From Bacillus sp. FJAT-29790 (lineage in GTDB: Bacteria > Bacillota > Bacilli > Bacillales > Cytobacillaceae): a stretch of DNA of 64,000 nucleotides. The position numbers and the translations under genes were made by a program. Where the stretch lies: the NCBI RefSeq assembly GCF_019039215.1, contig NZ_JAHNZZ010000001.1, forward strand, positions 2,204,374 to 2,268,373. The letters run 5' to 3'. Below, one piece after another: positions 1 to 7,936 of this stretch. The number at the start of each line of letters is the position of its first letter. Position 1 is the stretch's first letter. The notes under the pieces are model-generated. The model saw only the letters and a list, made by a program, of their open reading frames with translations. It made no database searches and had not been told where the DNA came from.

Positions 1-15
1 TTTAATAACGAAAAG

Positions 16-62
16 AGGGCTGCCCTCAAAAGTCATTTTTGATGACTTTTGGGACAGCCCCT
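16..62 (-). terminator. Rho-independent terminator downstream of yqfX
   Basis: Two arms of about 20 bases (16-36 and 42-62) pair to a hairpin with an AAAAGTCAT core and a GC-rich base (GGGCTG/CAGCCC). On the minus strand it lies just past the yqfX stop and is followed by a CTCTTTTCG tract, which fits an intrinsic terminator. Confidence 0.75.
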
Positions 63-69
63 ATATTGT

Positions 70-447
70 TTAAAAAAACGGCAGGATAAACATACCTACA
101 ATGATCGAAACAGCGCCAATTCCGATAGCCCAGCTGCCTACACTGCTTGCTCCTCTTCGGCGGGCAACAAAGCCGAGTACAATTCCTGTCGCTCCAAACA
201 AGATCGGTAACACGAACAAGGATATGATTGATAGTGCCAGTGCAGCAAAACCGACTCCTCTGCCTGCTACAGCCGTCTCTGTATCCCTTTCATCTACCCG
301 ATCCAAGCCCCTGTCAAATGAAATCGGTGCAGCAAGTTCAGCAGAGGTTTCTTCTTTATAATCTGCAGCTCCAGATTGGTTCTTTTCTCCAATTTGCTCG
401 CTATAGCGAAGATCGTAATCCTCGTAATCGCGCTCTTGATCTGCCAT
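70..447 (-). CDS. yqfX: Small membrane protein, YqfX-like (DUF4190-type)
   Basis: About 125 residues. The first 60 or so are acidic and hydrophilic. They are followed by two hydrophobic membrane segments (about residues 66-92 and 105-125) separated by a short basic ARRRGASS loop, so the protein is probably a two-pass membrane protein with its N terminus in the cytoplasm. The ORF begins ATGATG; GAGGG gives better spacing to the second ATG (447). Position next to yqfW, zur and the zinc transporter genes matches yqfX of B. subtilis. Its biochemical function is not known and nothing in the sequence suggests catalysis. Confidence 0.65.
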   Translation of the reverse strand: MADQERDYEDYDLRYSEQIGEKNQSGAADYKEETSAELAAPISFDRGLDRVDERDTETAVAGRGVGFAALALSIISLFVLPILFGATGIVLGFVARRRGASSVGSWAIGIGAVSIIVGMFILPFF

Positions 448-542
448 CATGATCCCTCGCTTTCAAGTATGGAAACATTTATCGGTTCCATTTTGCAACC
501 TGACTCTTTTAGGAAACAAAGATGTATTCGCAACTTCAATCA

Positions 543-666
543 AATTCGCCTTGGCGTATTTGCGCCCAGATTTTCACCTTAGCTTGCTCGATAAATTCCT
601 TTAAAAAATCTAAAGGCTCGCCGGAGGCTTAACTTTATTCAGCCGACTTTTGCTGAATAAAGTTAA
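543..666 (+). repeat. Structured intergenic repeat, family 2, copy A (short-loop form)
   Basis: Begins with a small hairpin around CGCCTTGGCG, continues through GCGCCCAGATTTT and the block GCTTGCTCGATAAATTCC, and ends with an inverted repeat AACTTTATTCAGC...GCTGAATAAAGTT. Copy B at 808-997 is a direct repeat of it. Together the two copies fill most of the 617-base gene-free stretch between yqfX and yqfW. No ORF in it is credible. Confidence 0.85.
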
Positions 667-807
667 AAATCAATGATCGGTCCACAAAGTTCTTTCGATT
701 CCCTTTTGAGCGCATTTGTTTTTAGTGGAGCATTACTATTGTTTACGGAAAAAGCTGTTTTTAAGATGTTAATATTTCACTCTGCCACAGGTTTTTTCTA
801 TTAGATC

Positions 808-997
808 AAATTCGCCTTAGCATATTTGCGTCCAGATTTTTACCTTAGCTTGCTCGATAAATTCCTTTAAAAAATCTAAAGGCTCGCCGGAGGCTTAACT
901 TTATTCAGCCAGGGTTGAAACCCCCACTGAATTGAATACCTGTTTACATTCATCTCGCCACTTATTTCGTTTAGAGACTTCTGCTGAGTAAAGTTAA
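808..997 (+). repeat. Structured intergenic repeat, family 2, copy B (long-loop form)
   Basis: The first 100 bases are nearly identical to copy A. The terminal TTTATTCAG...CTGAGTAAAGTT inverted repeat is separated by about 70 extra bases, beginning with AGGGTTGAAACCCCCACTGA. The same extra segment occurs inverted in copy D (35001-35180), so this is a defined long form and not random insertion. Confidence 0.85.
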
Positions 998-1067
998 AAT
1001 TTCTTTAGTCCATTACATACTTCTGATAAGATAAATAAGAACTAATTGTTAGAAGGGAAGTTTTCTT

Positions 1068-1640
1068 ATGAAAAAGCGTTTTGGAATCGATATTGATGGG
1101 ACGGTCACTTGCCCGACTTCATTAATTCCATATTTAAATAAAGCATTTAACCTCGATATTACATTAAAGAATGTTAAACAATATGATTTAACGCCCTTAG
1201 TTGATATTTCTGAACAAGAGTTTGCCAAGTGGTTTGCTGAAACGGAGCCCATTATTTATGCGGAATCACCGTTAGCAAAAGGGGCAAAGGATGTTCTAAA
1301 AAAATGGGAAAATAGGCATGAATTATATTTCATAAGTGCACGCGGGTCTCATCTACTAGAATTAACAGAAGAATGGTTTTTAAAAAACGCGCTTACTTTT
1401 CATCATATCGATTTAATTGGCACACATAATAAATTACAGGCAGCAAAAGACTATAAAGTAGATATTTTCTTTGAGGACAAGCATGATAATGCTGTAATGA
1501 TCCATGAAGAATGTAAAATTCCTGTCGTGTTATTTGATACTCCTTATAATCAGGATCCAGTCCCTGATGGAGTTATTCGTGTCAATGATTGGTCAGAAGC
1601 AAGTAACTGGGTTGAAAATTGGCTAAAAGAATATAAATAA
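1068..1640 (+). CDS. yqfW: Putative nucleotidase, HAD superfamily (YqfW)
   Basis: 190 residues. The N terminus FGIDIDGT carries the HAD nucleophile motif DxDGT (Asp8 and Asp10). A middle Ser in FISARG and a late FFEDKHDN acidic segment fit HAD motifs II and III/IV. The size and this motif layout are those of the 5'(3')-deoxyribonucleotidase-like YqfW family, which is expected to dephosphorylate nucleotides using Mg2+; substrate is not established. GAAGGGAAG precedes the ATG. It is a single plus-strand gene closed by its own terminator. Confidence 0.8.
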   Translation: MKKRFGIDIDGTVTCPTSLIPYLNKAFNLDITLKNVKQYDLTPLVDISEQEFAKWFAETEPIIYAESPLAKGAKDVLKKWENRHELYFISARGSHLLELTEEWFLKNALTFHHIDLIGTHNKLQAAKDYKVDIFFEDKHDNAVMIHEECKIPVVLFDTPYNQDPVPDGVIRVNDWSEASNWVENWLKEYK

Positions 1641-1665
1641 AAAAACGGCAGAATAGCCGTTTTTT
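1641..1665 (+). terminator. Terminator of yqfW
   Basis: AAAAACGGC and GCCGTTTTT arms around a six-base loop, followed by a T-rich run, begin one base after the yqfW stop codon. The T-rich run was the target of the adjacent mobile element: its left target duplication is 1664-1671. Confidence 0.9.
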
Positions 1666-1898
1666 TATTTAGACTGTATCGTAAACTTAGTTGCTATTTA
1701 ACCGAAAAGTGGTGTAGTTGATTTCCGCTCCAGGATGCTCGCTTTCCGCGGGGCGGGCGGTGAGCCTCCTCAAGCACTAAGGCTGTGGGGTCTCACCTGT
1801 CCCGCTACCCCCGCAGGAGTCTCGCACCTTCCGCTCCAATCAACGTCATACAAAATCTATCTAAAAACAACAATCATTTAGAAAACAACCTTTATTTA
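1664..1898 (+). mobile_element. MITE-like element, copy 1 (type II core) with target duplication
   Basis: The element proper is 1672-1890. Its left end GACTGTATCGTAAACTTAG and right end (reverse complement GGTTGTTTTCTAAATGATTG) are degenerate forms of the family inverted repeat. It is bordered by a perfect 8-bp duplication, TTTATTTA, at 1664-1671 and 1891-1898. The core is very GC rich and contains GCTTTCCGCGGGGCGGGCGG and a GGGGTCTCACCTGTCCC block, itself imperfectly palindromic. It has no coding capacity. The right duplication contains the stop codon of zur. Confidence 0.85.
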
Positions 1899-2306
1899 AA
1901 AACATTCAGGACAGCGTCCGTATATTTCAAATTTATGTCCTGATACATCATAGCCTTTTAGATTGTCTTGAAGTTCTTTCATCGGACATGTTTCAATTTC
2001 TTTTGTTTTTCCACAATCTAAACAAATAAAATGATGATGATGCTGTTCATGAGAACAAGTGTAACGAAAGTGCTTTTCTCCAGATAGCTCAGTCATTTCA
2101 AAAATACCAAGATCGACAAATAAAGATAAGTTCCTGTAAATTGTATCAAAGCTTAGACCTGGATATTCATCCTTCATCCAAGCAAGCACATCCCTCGCTG
2201 TTAAATATTTATTACTTTCAGCAAAAAACTGAAGCATTTCTTCCCTTTTCCCGGTTTGTTTATAGCCTTTATCCTTTAAAAGCTGCAACGCTTCATTGAC
2301 ATTCAT
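1896..2306 (-). CDS. zur: Zinc uptake repressor Zur (Fur family)
   Basis: 136 residues from the ATG at 2306, which follows AGAGGTGA at the right distance; an upstream in-frame GTG overlaps that ribosome binding site. The N-terminal half is the Fur winged helix ([11 protein letters not shown] recognition region). The C-terminal half has a His cluster (HEQHHHHF) and two CxxC pairs (CLDC near residue 94 and CPEC at the very end) that form the structural zinc site. Zur represses zinc transport when Zn2+ is abundant. Being the last gene of znuC-znuB-zur, it should also repress its own synthesis through the operator at 3986-4000. Confidence 0.9.
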   Translation of the reverse strand: MNVNEALQLLKDKGYKQTGKREEMLQFFAESNKYLTARDVLAWMKDEYPGLSFDTIYRNLSLFVDLGIFEMTELSGEKHFRYTCSHEQHHHHFICLDCGKTKEIETCPMKELQDNLKGYDVSGHKFEIYGRCPECF

Positions 2307-2325
2307 TTGATTCACCTCTTAGTAT

Positions 2326-2342
2326 AAGGGTCAGACCCCTTT
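2326..2342. repeat. Palindromic AAGGGTCAGACCCCTT motif at the end of znuB
   Basis: A 17-base near-perfect palindrome between znuB and zur. It supplies the last codons and the stop of znuB (lysine-glycine-valine-stop). Related GGGTCAGACCC words are common in Bacillaceae intergenic DNA from my recollection, which was not checked. Confidence 0.5.
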
Positions 2343-3170
2343 AACTGTTATTTTTTTCAAAAGAATCGTTATGACCAAGATGAGAACAGCAATCATGACA
2401 ATCGTTCCGCCAGGAGCTAAATCCAAATAATAAGAAAGCGTTAATCCACCTAAAACAGAAGTTTCTCCGAATATAACTGAAAATAAAATTGTTTGTTTAA
2501 ACCCTTTAGCAATCCGTATACTTGCCGCAACAGGCAACGTCATTAAGGAAGAAACAAGTAAAATGCCGACAATTCTCATTGAAGCTGCAATGACGAGTGC
2601 AACCATGATGATAAATATAAAGTGAACACTTTTCGCTGGAATTCCAGAAGCTTTCGCATGTTCTTCATCAAATGATAATAAAAACAATTCTTTATACAAG
2701 CTGAAAATAATGACGATAACAAATAGGCTAATGATCAGAATGGTCCATAGATCCAAACGGCTTACGGCACTTACGCTTCCAAACAAATAACTGAAGAGAT
2801 CCGTATTAAATCCCTCTGCAAGGGAAATAAAAATGACGCCGAGCCCGATTCCTCCAGATAAGATAATTGGGATGGCGAGTTCTTGGTAATGCTTATAAAC
2901 AGCGCGCAATTTTTCAATAAATAATGAACCGGTCACCGAAAAGACCATTCCCATATACATTGGATTTAAGCCGCTAAAGGTCACGAATTTTTTCTCAAGA
3001 AATAGACTGGCTGCGATGCCAGCAAGAGTCACATGGCTTAGAGCATCCGCTATGAGAGAAAGTCTTCGAACGACAATAAAGACGCCTAACAGCGGGGCAA
3101 TTATGCCAATAATAATCCCAGTTAAAAAGGCATTTTGCAAAAATTCGTATTGTAAAATCCCAGCTATCAT
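2331..3170 (-). CDS. znuB: Zinc ABC transporter permease ZnuB/AdcB
   Basis: 279 residues, almost entirely hydrophobic, with about eight predicted membrane segments, typical of the ABC-3 family of zinc/manganese permeases. The GIIIGIIAPLLGVFIVVRR N terminus and the RIVGILLVSSLMTLPVAA segment are family hallmarks. Its ATG overlaps the znuC stop by four bases and GGAGG precedes it, so the two are translationally coupled. Specificity for zinc rather than manganese is inferred from the adjacent zur and the operator upstream of znuC. No substrate-binding protein gene (znuA/adcA) is in this cluster. Confidence 0.88.
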   Translation of the reverse strand: MIAGILQYEFLQNAFLTGIIIGIIAPLLGVFIVVRRLSLIADALSHVTLAGIAASLFLEKKFVTFSGLNPMYMGMVFSVTGSLFIEKLRAVYKHYQELAIPIILSGGIGLGVIFISLAEGFNTDLFSYLFGSVSAVSRLDLWTILIISLFVIVIIFSLYKELFLLSFDEEHAKASGIPAKSVHFIFIIMVALVIAASMRIVGILLVSSLMTLPVAASIRIAKGFKQTILFSVIFGETSVLGGLTLSYYLDLAPGGTIVMIAVLILVITILLKKITVKGV

Positions 3171-3967
3171 TGCACTGTTCCTCCGTGATGATGATGCTGA
3201 TGATCATGGTTATGTGAAAGGATGTGAACATCATGACCATAGAATTCGGACATTTCATCCATTTTAAGCTGTTCAAATTCAGCTGTGTTGCCATGAAAAT
3301 GCAGATATTTGTTTAAGCAAGCCACATGTGTAACCTTGTCGGAAATAGTCCCGATATCATGAGTCACTAACAAAAGGGTAATTCCTAACTTTTTATTTAA
3401 TTCATCAAGCATTTGATAAAAAGCCTGCACATTTTTCGTATCAACTCCGACAGTTGGCTCATCGAGAATCATTAATTTCGGATCACTCACTAAAGCTCTC
3501 GCGATGAACACACGTTGCTGTTGTCCACCTGAAAGCTCGCCAATATTCCTGTTTTTAAATAAAAGAAGGCCGACAGAATCGATGGCCTGAATTACTTTCC
3601 GCTGATGCTCTTTTTTCATTAGCTTAAAAAGTCCGAGCTTTTTGGTTAATCCGCTTGAAACAACTTCATAAACGGTCGCTGGAAAGCCAGTATTAAATGA
3701 ATTTGCCTTTTGGGAAACAAAGCCAATTTCATGCCAGTCCTTAAACCTGTTGATATCCTGCCCAAAAAGTTGGATATTCCCTTTTTGCATTCTAAGTAAA
3801 CCTAGAATAAGCTTTAATAATGTGGATTTCCCTGATCCATTTGGTCCAACGATTCCTACAAATGCGCCTTCATCAATCGACAAGTTAATATCCTCAAGAA
3901 CATCCTCTTTCTCATATCGATATGATAATTGATTTATTTCAATAATTGGCTTGTTATGCCCTTCCAT
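3167..3967 (-). CDS. znuC: Zinc ABC transporter ATP-binding protein ZnuC/AdcC
   Basis: 266 residues. It has the Walker A motif GPNGSGKST (near residue 40), the Q loop, the ABC signature LSGGQQQR (near 145), Walker B LMILDEPT and the switch His in LLVTHD. It drives zinc import through ZnuB at the inner face of the membrane. The last 22 residues contain nine histidines (HDVHILSHNHDHQHHHH), a tail outside the ABC domain that could bind zinc. It is the first gene of the operon, with a consensus promoter and Zur box upstream. Confidence 0.9.
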   Translation of the reverse strand: MEGHNKPIIEINQLSYRYEKEDVLEDINLSIDEGAFVGIVGPNGSGKSTLLKLILGLLRMQKGNIQLFGQDINRFKDWHEIGFVSQKANSFNTGFPATVYEVVSSGLTKKLGLFKLMKKEHQRKVIQAIDSVGLLLFKNRNIGELSGGQQQRVFIARALVSDPKLMILDEPTVGVDTKNVQAFYQMLDELNKKLGITLLLVTHDIGTISDKVTHVACLNKYLHFHGNTAEFEQLKMDEMSEFYGHDVHILSHNHDHQHHHHGGTVQ

Positions 3968-3985
3968 TTATATCACCTTTTAATT

Positions 3986-4000
3986 TAAGAATCATTCCGA
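3986..4000 (-). promoter_or_regulatory. Zur box (operator) of the znuC-znuB-zur operon
   Basis: On the minus strand TCGGAATGATTCTTA matches the Bacillus Zur operator TCGTAATNATTACGA at 11 of 14 specified bases, with A/T flanks. It lies about 13 bases downstream of the -10 element, over the expected transcription start, a position from which a repressor would block initiation. Confidence 0.7.
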
Positions 4001-4012
4001 TTTAACAAAAGT

Positions 4013-4041
4013 AGTATACAGGATGTACGAGAAATTGTAAA
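4013..4041 (-). promoter_or_regulatory. Sigma-A promoter of znuC
   Basis: On the minus strand TTTACA (4036-4041), a 17-base spacer and TATACT (4013-4018). The start would fall near 4006, just before the Zur box. The gap 3968-4145 otherwise holds only the start region of the plus-strand yqfT. Confidence 0.75.
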
Positions 4042-4145
4042 GGAAACTAGACCCGCCATCGTCCAAGGACTCTGCACAAATTGCAAAAATAAATGTCACG
4101 ATTTCTATTCATCCCTCATAAAGTACAATGGAGGAGTGATGCGAG

Positions 4146-4400
4146 ATGAAGATATTCGAAAACATCATCAATCATAAAATAAACAATATAACAACCGATG
4201 AATTACTTAAGTATGGAGATCAATTCCAAATTTCAATCACAAGGCAGCAAGCAAAAAAAATAGTTGATTATCTCCGTGGAAAACAAGTCAACATTTTTAA
4301 TGATAGCGAGCGTACTAAAATCGTCAAGGAAATTGCAAGGATAGCCGGACCTGAAACAGCTAGAGAAGTGAACCGGTTATTTACTCAATTGACAAAATAG
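4146..4400 (+). CDS. yqfT: DUF2624 protein YqfT
   Basis: 84 residues, small and highly charged, with no membrane segment. GGAGGAGTGATG lies just upstream of the ATG. Size, composition and position beside nfo match YqfT of B. subtilis, an uncharacterised DUF2624 protein. The sequence (helical, with alternating acidic and basic residues and an ARIAGPETAREVNRLF C terminus) suggests a compact helical protein. No function is known to me. Confidence 0.75.
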   Translation: MKIFENIINHKINNITTDELLKYGDQFQISITRQQAKKIVDYLRGKQVNIFNDSERTKIVKEIARIAGPETAREVNRLFTQLTK

Positions 4401-4418
4401 AATGGCCAAAAAAAAGAA

Positions 4419-4445
4419 AAAGCTGTGGAATTTGTTCACAGCTCT
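4419..4445 (-). terminator. Terminator of nfo
   Basis: AGCTGTG (4421-4427) pairs with CACAGCT (4437-4443). On the minus strand it is followed by TTTTTCTTTTTTTT, a strong intrinsic terminator tail. In the other direction, serving yqfT, the tail is weak. Confidence 0.85.
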
Positions 4446-4487
4446 TTCCTGATGTTAACAGACAAAAGTATTTATTGGTAAAAGCAA

Positions 4488-5381
4488 TTACCCTTTCAGA
4501 ATCAAATCTAACAAATTTTCGTCAAATTCCTTTGCGCCAAGCATGGCAATTTCATGTTTATATGGCGCTTTTTTATTATTTTTGTCCTCCCCGACAAAAG
4601 GTGTTTCGAGAATCTTAGGCACATCCTTTAATTGTGGGTGATGAACAATGTAGTTTAATGCCTTAAAACCGATATGGCCAAACCCAATATTTTCATGGCG
4701 GTCTTTTTTCGCGCCGCGCTCATTTTTACTATCATTGATATGAAGAACCTTTAAGCGGTCCAAACCAATCATCTTATCAAAGGATTCTAATACCCCATCA
4801 AAATCCTCGACAATATTATATCCAGCATCATGCGTATGGCATGTATCAAAGCAGACAGATAGGTGCTCATTATGTCGAACGCCATCAATGATCATAGCTA
4901 GTTCTTCAAATGATCTTCCGCATTCAGACCCTTTTCCCGCCATTGTTTCCAAAGCAATCTGAACGTTTTCATTCCCATTTAATACCTCATTTAAACCTTC
5001 AACAATTTTCTTAATTCCAATCTCTGTGCCCGCGCCAACATGAGCGCCTGGATGTAGCACAATTTGTTTCGCCCCTAATGCCTCTGTACGGTCAATTTCT
5101 GTTCGCAGGAAATTGACACCTAGCTCGAACGTATCAGGGTTTGTTGAATTCCCAATATTGATGATATAAGGGGCATGAACAACGATATCCGAGATGCCAT
5201 TTGCCTTCATATGTTTAAGACCCTCTTCAATATTAAGGTCCTCAATTTTTTTTCTTCTCGTGTTTTGCGGAGCACCTGTATAGATCATAAAAGTATTAGA
5301 GCCGTATGATACAGCCTCTTCACTAGCTGCTAAAAGCATTTTTTTCCCACTCATAGAAACATGTGAACCTAATTTTAACAT
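4488..5381 (-). CDS. nfo: Deoxyribonuclease IV / AP endonuclease (Nfo)
   Basis: 297 residues, the full length of the endonuclease IV family. It cleaves DNA 5' to abasic sites in base excision repair and acts in spore DNA repair in Bacillus. The zinc ligand segments of the TIM barrel are all visible: [28 protein letters not shown] and HINDSKN, plus a final KILETP. The gene starts 27 bases after the cshB stop codon region and probably shares its transcript. Confidence 0.95.
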   Translation of the reverse strand: MLKLGSHVSMSGKKMLLAASEEAVSYGSNTFMIYTGAPQNTRRKKIEDLNIEEGLKHMKANGISDIVVHAPYIINIGNSTNPDTFELGVNFLRTEIDRTEALGAKQIVLHPGAHVGAGTEIGIKKIVEGLNEVLNGNENVQIALETMAGKGSECGRSFEELAMIIDGVRHNEHLSVCFDTCHTHDAGYNIVEDFDGVLESFDKMIGLDRLKVLHINDSKNERGAKKDRHENIGFGHIGFKALNYIVHHPQLKDVPKILETPFVGEDKNNKKAPYKHEIAMLGAKEFDENLLDLILKG

Positions 5382-5407
5382 TCTAAACTTTCTCTCCCTT
5401 TGCCCTA

Positions 5408-6721
5408 TTATTTTTTACGTTGAATTCTTCTTTCACGTTTTTTAATACTTTCCATTTGGTACTGCATTTTCTTTTTATAACCAGGCTTTACTTTGGTTGG
5501 TTTTTTTACAAGGGAAGATGCTTTTTTATCAATCTCATCTGCTTGTTTTTGGCGATTTTTCCGTTTGTTCCGGTCACCAAGATTTACCCATTCCCCTTTT
5601 TGCAAATCAGTATGATGGAATTCAATCCCCATTTTCTCAAGTTTGTTTAATGCATCTTCATCAGAAGGTTCATAAATCGTCAGTGCAATCCCTGAAAAAC
5701 CAGCGCGGGCTGTTCGGCCGACACGATGAATATAGAAGTCCAGATCCGTTGGCAGCTCATAGTTAATGACATGGCTAATCCCTTGTATATCAATTCCCCT
5801 AGCAGCAAGATCTGTCGCAACAATATACTGAAATTCAAGATCATTGATTTGTTTCATCATTTTTTTCCGTTCACGAGGATTGAGGTCTCCATGGATTCTG
5901 CCGACTTTTAGTCCTTTTCCGATTAATGAATCGGCAACTTCATCTGCCATTTTTTTCGTATTCGTAAACACAATCGCTAAATAAGGATTAAAGAGCGTTA
6001 AAGCTTCGTGAACGAGTTTTACCTTATTTCGATGCTTTGAAGGAATAATTCGATGTTCTATTTTTGCAGCTGTCACCTGCTTCGGTTCAACATGGACAAA
6101 TTTTGGATTTTCCATATACTTTTTCAAAAATGGCTTTAACTTTTCAGGAATCGTCGCTGAGAAAACGAGAATTTGCAATTTTTCTGGCATTCTTGCAGCA
6201 ATTTGATCGACATCTTCAATAAATCCCATATCAAGCATTAAATCCGCTTCATCTACTACAATCATATCAGCAGTATGAACAAATAAAGCTTTCTCTTTGA
6301 CTAAATCATTTATTCTGCCTGGCGTGCCTACAACAATCTGCGGCTGCTTTTTTAATTTTTCGATTGTTCTCTGCTTGTCCGTTCCACCGATGTAACAGCG
6401 GGCAGTTATTTCCTCCCCTTCATGGCAAAGTTCTGTCACTTTGAGGATTTCATGATAGATTTGATTCGCAAGCTCCCGTGTAGGGGCAGTAATTACGGCC
6501 TGTACTTCCTGTCTCGTATGATCAATTTTTTGCAGGATCGGCAATACATAGGCATGGGTTTTTCCTGTTCCTGTTTGCGATTGACCGATTGCACTATCAC
6601 CTTTAATAATGGTTGGGATCAATCTTTCCTGTATTTCAGTCGGCTCAAAAAATCCTAATTTTTTCACCGCTTCTATAATAAAAGGTTTAAAATCATATCG
6701 TTCAAATTTTGTTTCAGTCAT
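5408..6721 (-). CDS. cshB: DEAD-box RNA helicase CshB
   Basis: 437 residues with every DEAD-box motif in order: Q motif ([11 protein letters not shown]), [41 protein letters not shown] and [11 protein letters not shown] lysine/arginine-rich tail of about 60 residues follows the helicase core and should bind RNA. CshB helps cold adaptation, RNA turnover and ribosome assembly in B. subtilis. The ATG follows GAGGAG. The position before nfo is the same as in B. subtilis (yqfR-yqfS). Confidence 0.93.
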   Translation of the reverse strand: MTETKFERYDFKPFIIEAVKKLGFFEPTEIQERLIPTIIKGDSAIGQSQTGTGKTHAYVLPILQKIDHTRQEVQAVITAPTRELANQIYHEILKVTELCHEGEEITARCYIGGTDKQRTIEKLKKQPQIVVGTPGRINDLVKEKALFVHTADMIVVDEADLMLDMGFIEDVDQIAARMPEKLQILVFSATIPEKLKPFLKKYMENPKFVHVEPKQVTAAKIEHRIIPSKHRNKVKLVHEALTLFNPYLAIVFTNTKKMADEVADSLIGKGLKVGRIHGDLNPRERKKMMKQINDLEFQYIVATDLAARGIDIQGISHVINYELPTDLDFYIHRVGRTARAGFSGIALTIYEPSDEDALNKLEKMGIEFHHTDLQKGEWVNLGDRNKRKNRQKQADEIDKKASSLVKKPTKVKPGYKKKMQYQMESIKKRERRIQRKK

Positions 6722-6826
6722 TTTGATAACTCCTCGTGATTCGATTCATTTTTAATCATCCTGTTATTATAATAAAGTTTTCATGAAATAACCACCTATA
6801 CCATCTAGATTTATGTGATCTGCTTG

Positions 6827-7068
6827 TTTTTTAAGGATCTTTTCGGATATTGTTGTTTTTAGACTTCAAAGATTGCCCGTTTATTTCCGCTGCGGGCACT
6901 TGCTTTCCACGGGGAGGGACGGGAGCCTCCTCGGCGTTACCGCCTGTGGGGTCTCCCGCTTCCCTCTATTTCCGCAGGAGTCAAGTGCCCTCCGCTCCAA
7001 TCAACTCAGATAGTTATATAAAATCATACTAATAAAGCAACAAAGTTTACAAAAACAGCCTTTTTTAA
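6827..7068 (+). mobile_element. MITE-like element, copy 2 (type I core) with target duplication
   Basis: The element is 6835-7060. The right end reads AGCAACAAAGTTTACAAAAACAGCC and the left end is GGATCTTTTCGGATATTGTT. A perfect 8-bp duplication TTTTTTAA is at 6827-6834 and 7061-7068. The core is type I (GGGCACTTGCTTTCCACGGG ... GTCAAGTGCCCTCCGCTCC), whose outer parts are inverted relative to each other. It occupies most of the 540-base gap between cshB and yqfQ. Confidence 0.9.
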
Positions 7069-7109
7069 TATAGATTCTCGAAAGGGATCGCCATTATTTA
7101 TTAACAATC

Positions 7110-7175
7110 AAATTCACCTTGGCGTATTTGCGCCCAGATTTTTTACTTTGACTTGCTCGAAAAGCCCATTAAAAA
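7110..7175 (+). repeat. Structured intergenic repeat, family 2, copy C (truncated)
   Basis: Only the first half of the family is present: AATTCACCTTGGCGTATTTG, CGCCCAGATTTTTTACTTTG and ACTTGCTCGA. After that it diverges. It lies just after MITE copy 2 and ahead of yqfQ. Confidence 0.75.
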
Positions 7176-7265
7176 TTAACGATTAGGCTTCCGATTATTA
7201 CCTAAACCAATTAGGGATAAATGCATACTTTATTATGATTAGAGTTTTTGAAAGGAGGCAAAATT

Positions 7266-7907
7266 ATGTTTCAAGGACCAAGAGCACCTTTCCCTGGAGG
7301 GATGCCCCCGCAGCCTTTTATGAATCCGATGCAGGGTCGTCCACCGATGCCACCCCCGCAAATGATGCGAGGAATGGGGCCACAAATGATGAGAGGAGCC
7401 GCTCCGCAAATGAAACGGGGCGGAGGATTACTTGCCAAGCTAATGGGCCGCGGGGGGAACCCGACTGGAGGAATGAGCGGGATTCAAGCAGCAAGCAGAG
7501 CCGCCGGAACAGGAGGCGTTCAGGCAGCAAGTAGAGCCGCTAGTTCAGGCGGAGCCGGTGCGGGTGGATTATTAAAATCCTTATCCAATCCAACAGCCAT
7601 TAACGGCTTTTTAACGAATACACAAAAAGTATTATCAACAGCCCAGCAATTCGGACCAATGGTTCAACAATACGGCCCGCTTGTAAAAAATATTCCCTCC
7701 ATGTGGAAGCTTTACAAAGGATTGAAGAATTCTTCCGATGAGCCTAAAAAAGGCAATTCCAAGAAGGATAGTAAGGAAAAGCCTTCTTCCACTAAAACAA
7801 AGGACTCTGTAAAGACGAAGAAAAAACAGGTTGATATTGAACCTACCGAACCCCAAGAAACACGAAAGGAAATAAAAGGACAATCAATTCCGAAAATGTA
7901 TATATAA
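7266..7907 (+). CDS. yqfQ: VrrA/YqfQ family protein
   Basis: 213 residues from the ATG at 7266, which has a strong AAAGGAGG eight bases upstream; an ATG at 7248 lacks a site. The N-terminal 55 residues are rich in Pro, Met, Gly and Gln with three near-repeats (PQMMRG, PQMMRG, PQMKRG). A second short repeat (IQAASRAAG / VQAASRAAS) follows, then a conserved NGFLTNTQKVLSTAQQFGPM segment, and a Lys/Ser-rich tail. This layout matches YqfQ of B. subtilis and VrrA of the B. cereus group, whose function is unknown. There is no signal peptide or membrane segment. Confidence 0.85.
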   Translation: MFQGPRAPFPGGMPPQPFMNPMQGRPPMPPPQMMRGMGPQMMRGAAPQMKRGGGLLAKLMGRGGNPTGGMSGIQAASRAAGTGGVQAASRAASSGGAGAGGLLKSLSNPTAINGFLTNTQKVLSTAQQFGPMVQQYGPLVKNIPSMWKLYKGLKNSSDEPKKGNSKKDSKEKPSSTKTKDSVKTKKKQVDIEPTEPQETRKEIKGQSIPKMYI

Positions 7908-7936
7908 AAAAGGATGCAGCTGCATTCTTTTTTATT
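7906..7936 (+). terminator. Terminator of yqfQ
   Basis: AAGGATGCAGCTGCATTCTT is a near-perfect palindrome followed by TTTTATTTT, starting at the yqfQ stop codon. Its T-tract was the target of MITE copy 3. Confidence 0.85.

Noticed and set aside
16-62. End of an insertion sequence (GGGCTGTCCCAAAAG-type inverted repeat)
   Set aside because: The structure is a single hairpin with a T-tract directly after yqfX; no second end or transposase is in the window, so a terminator is the simpler reading.
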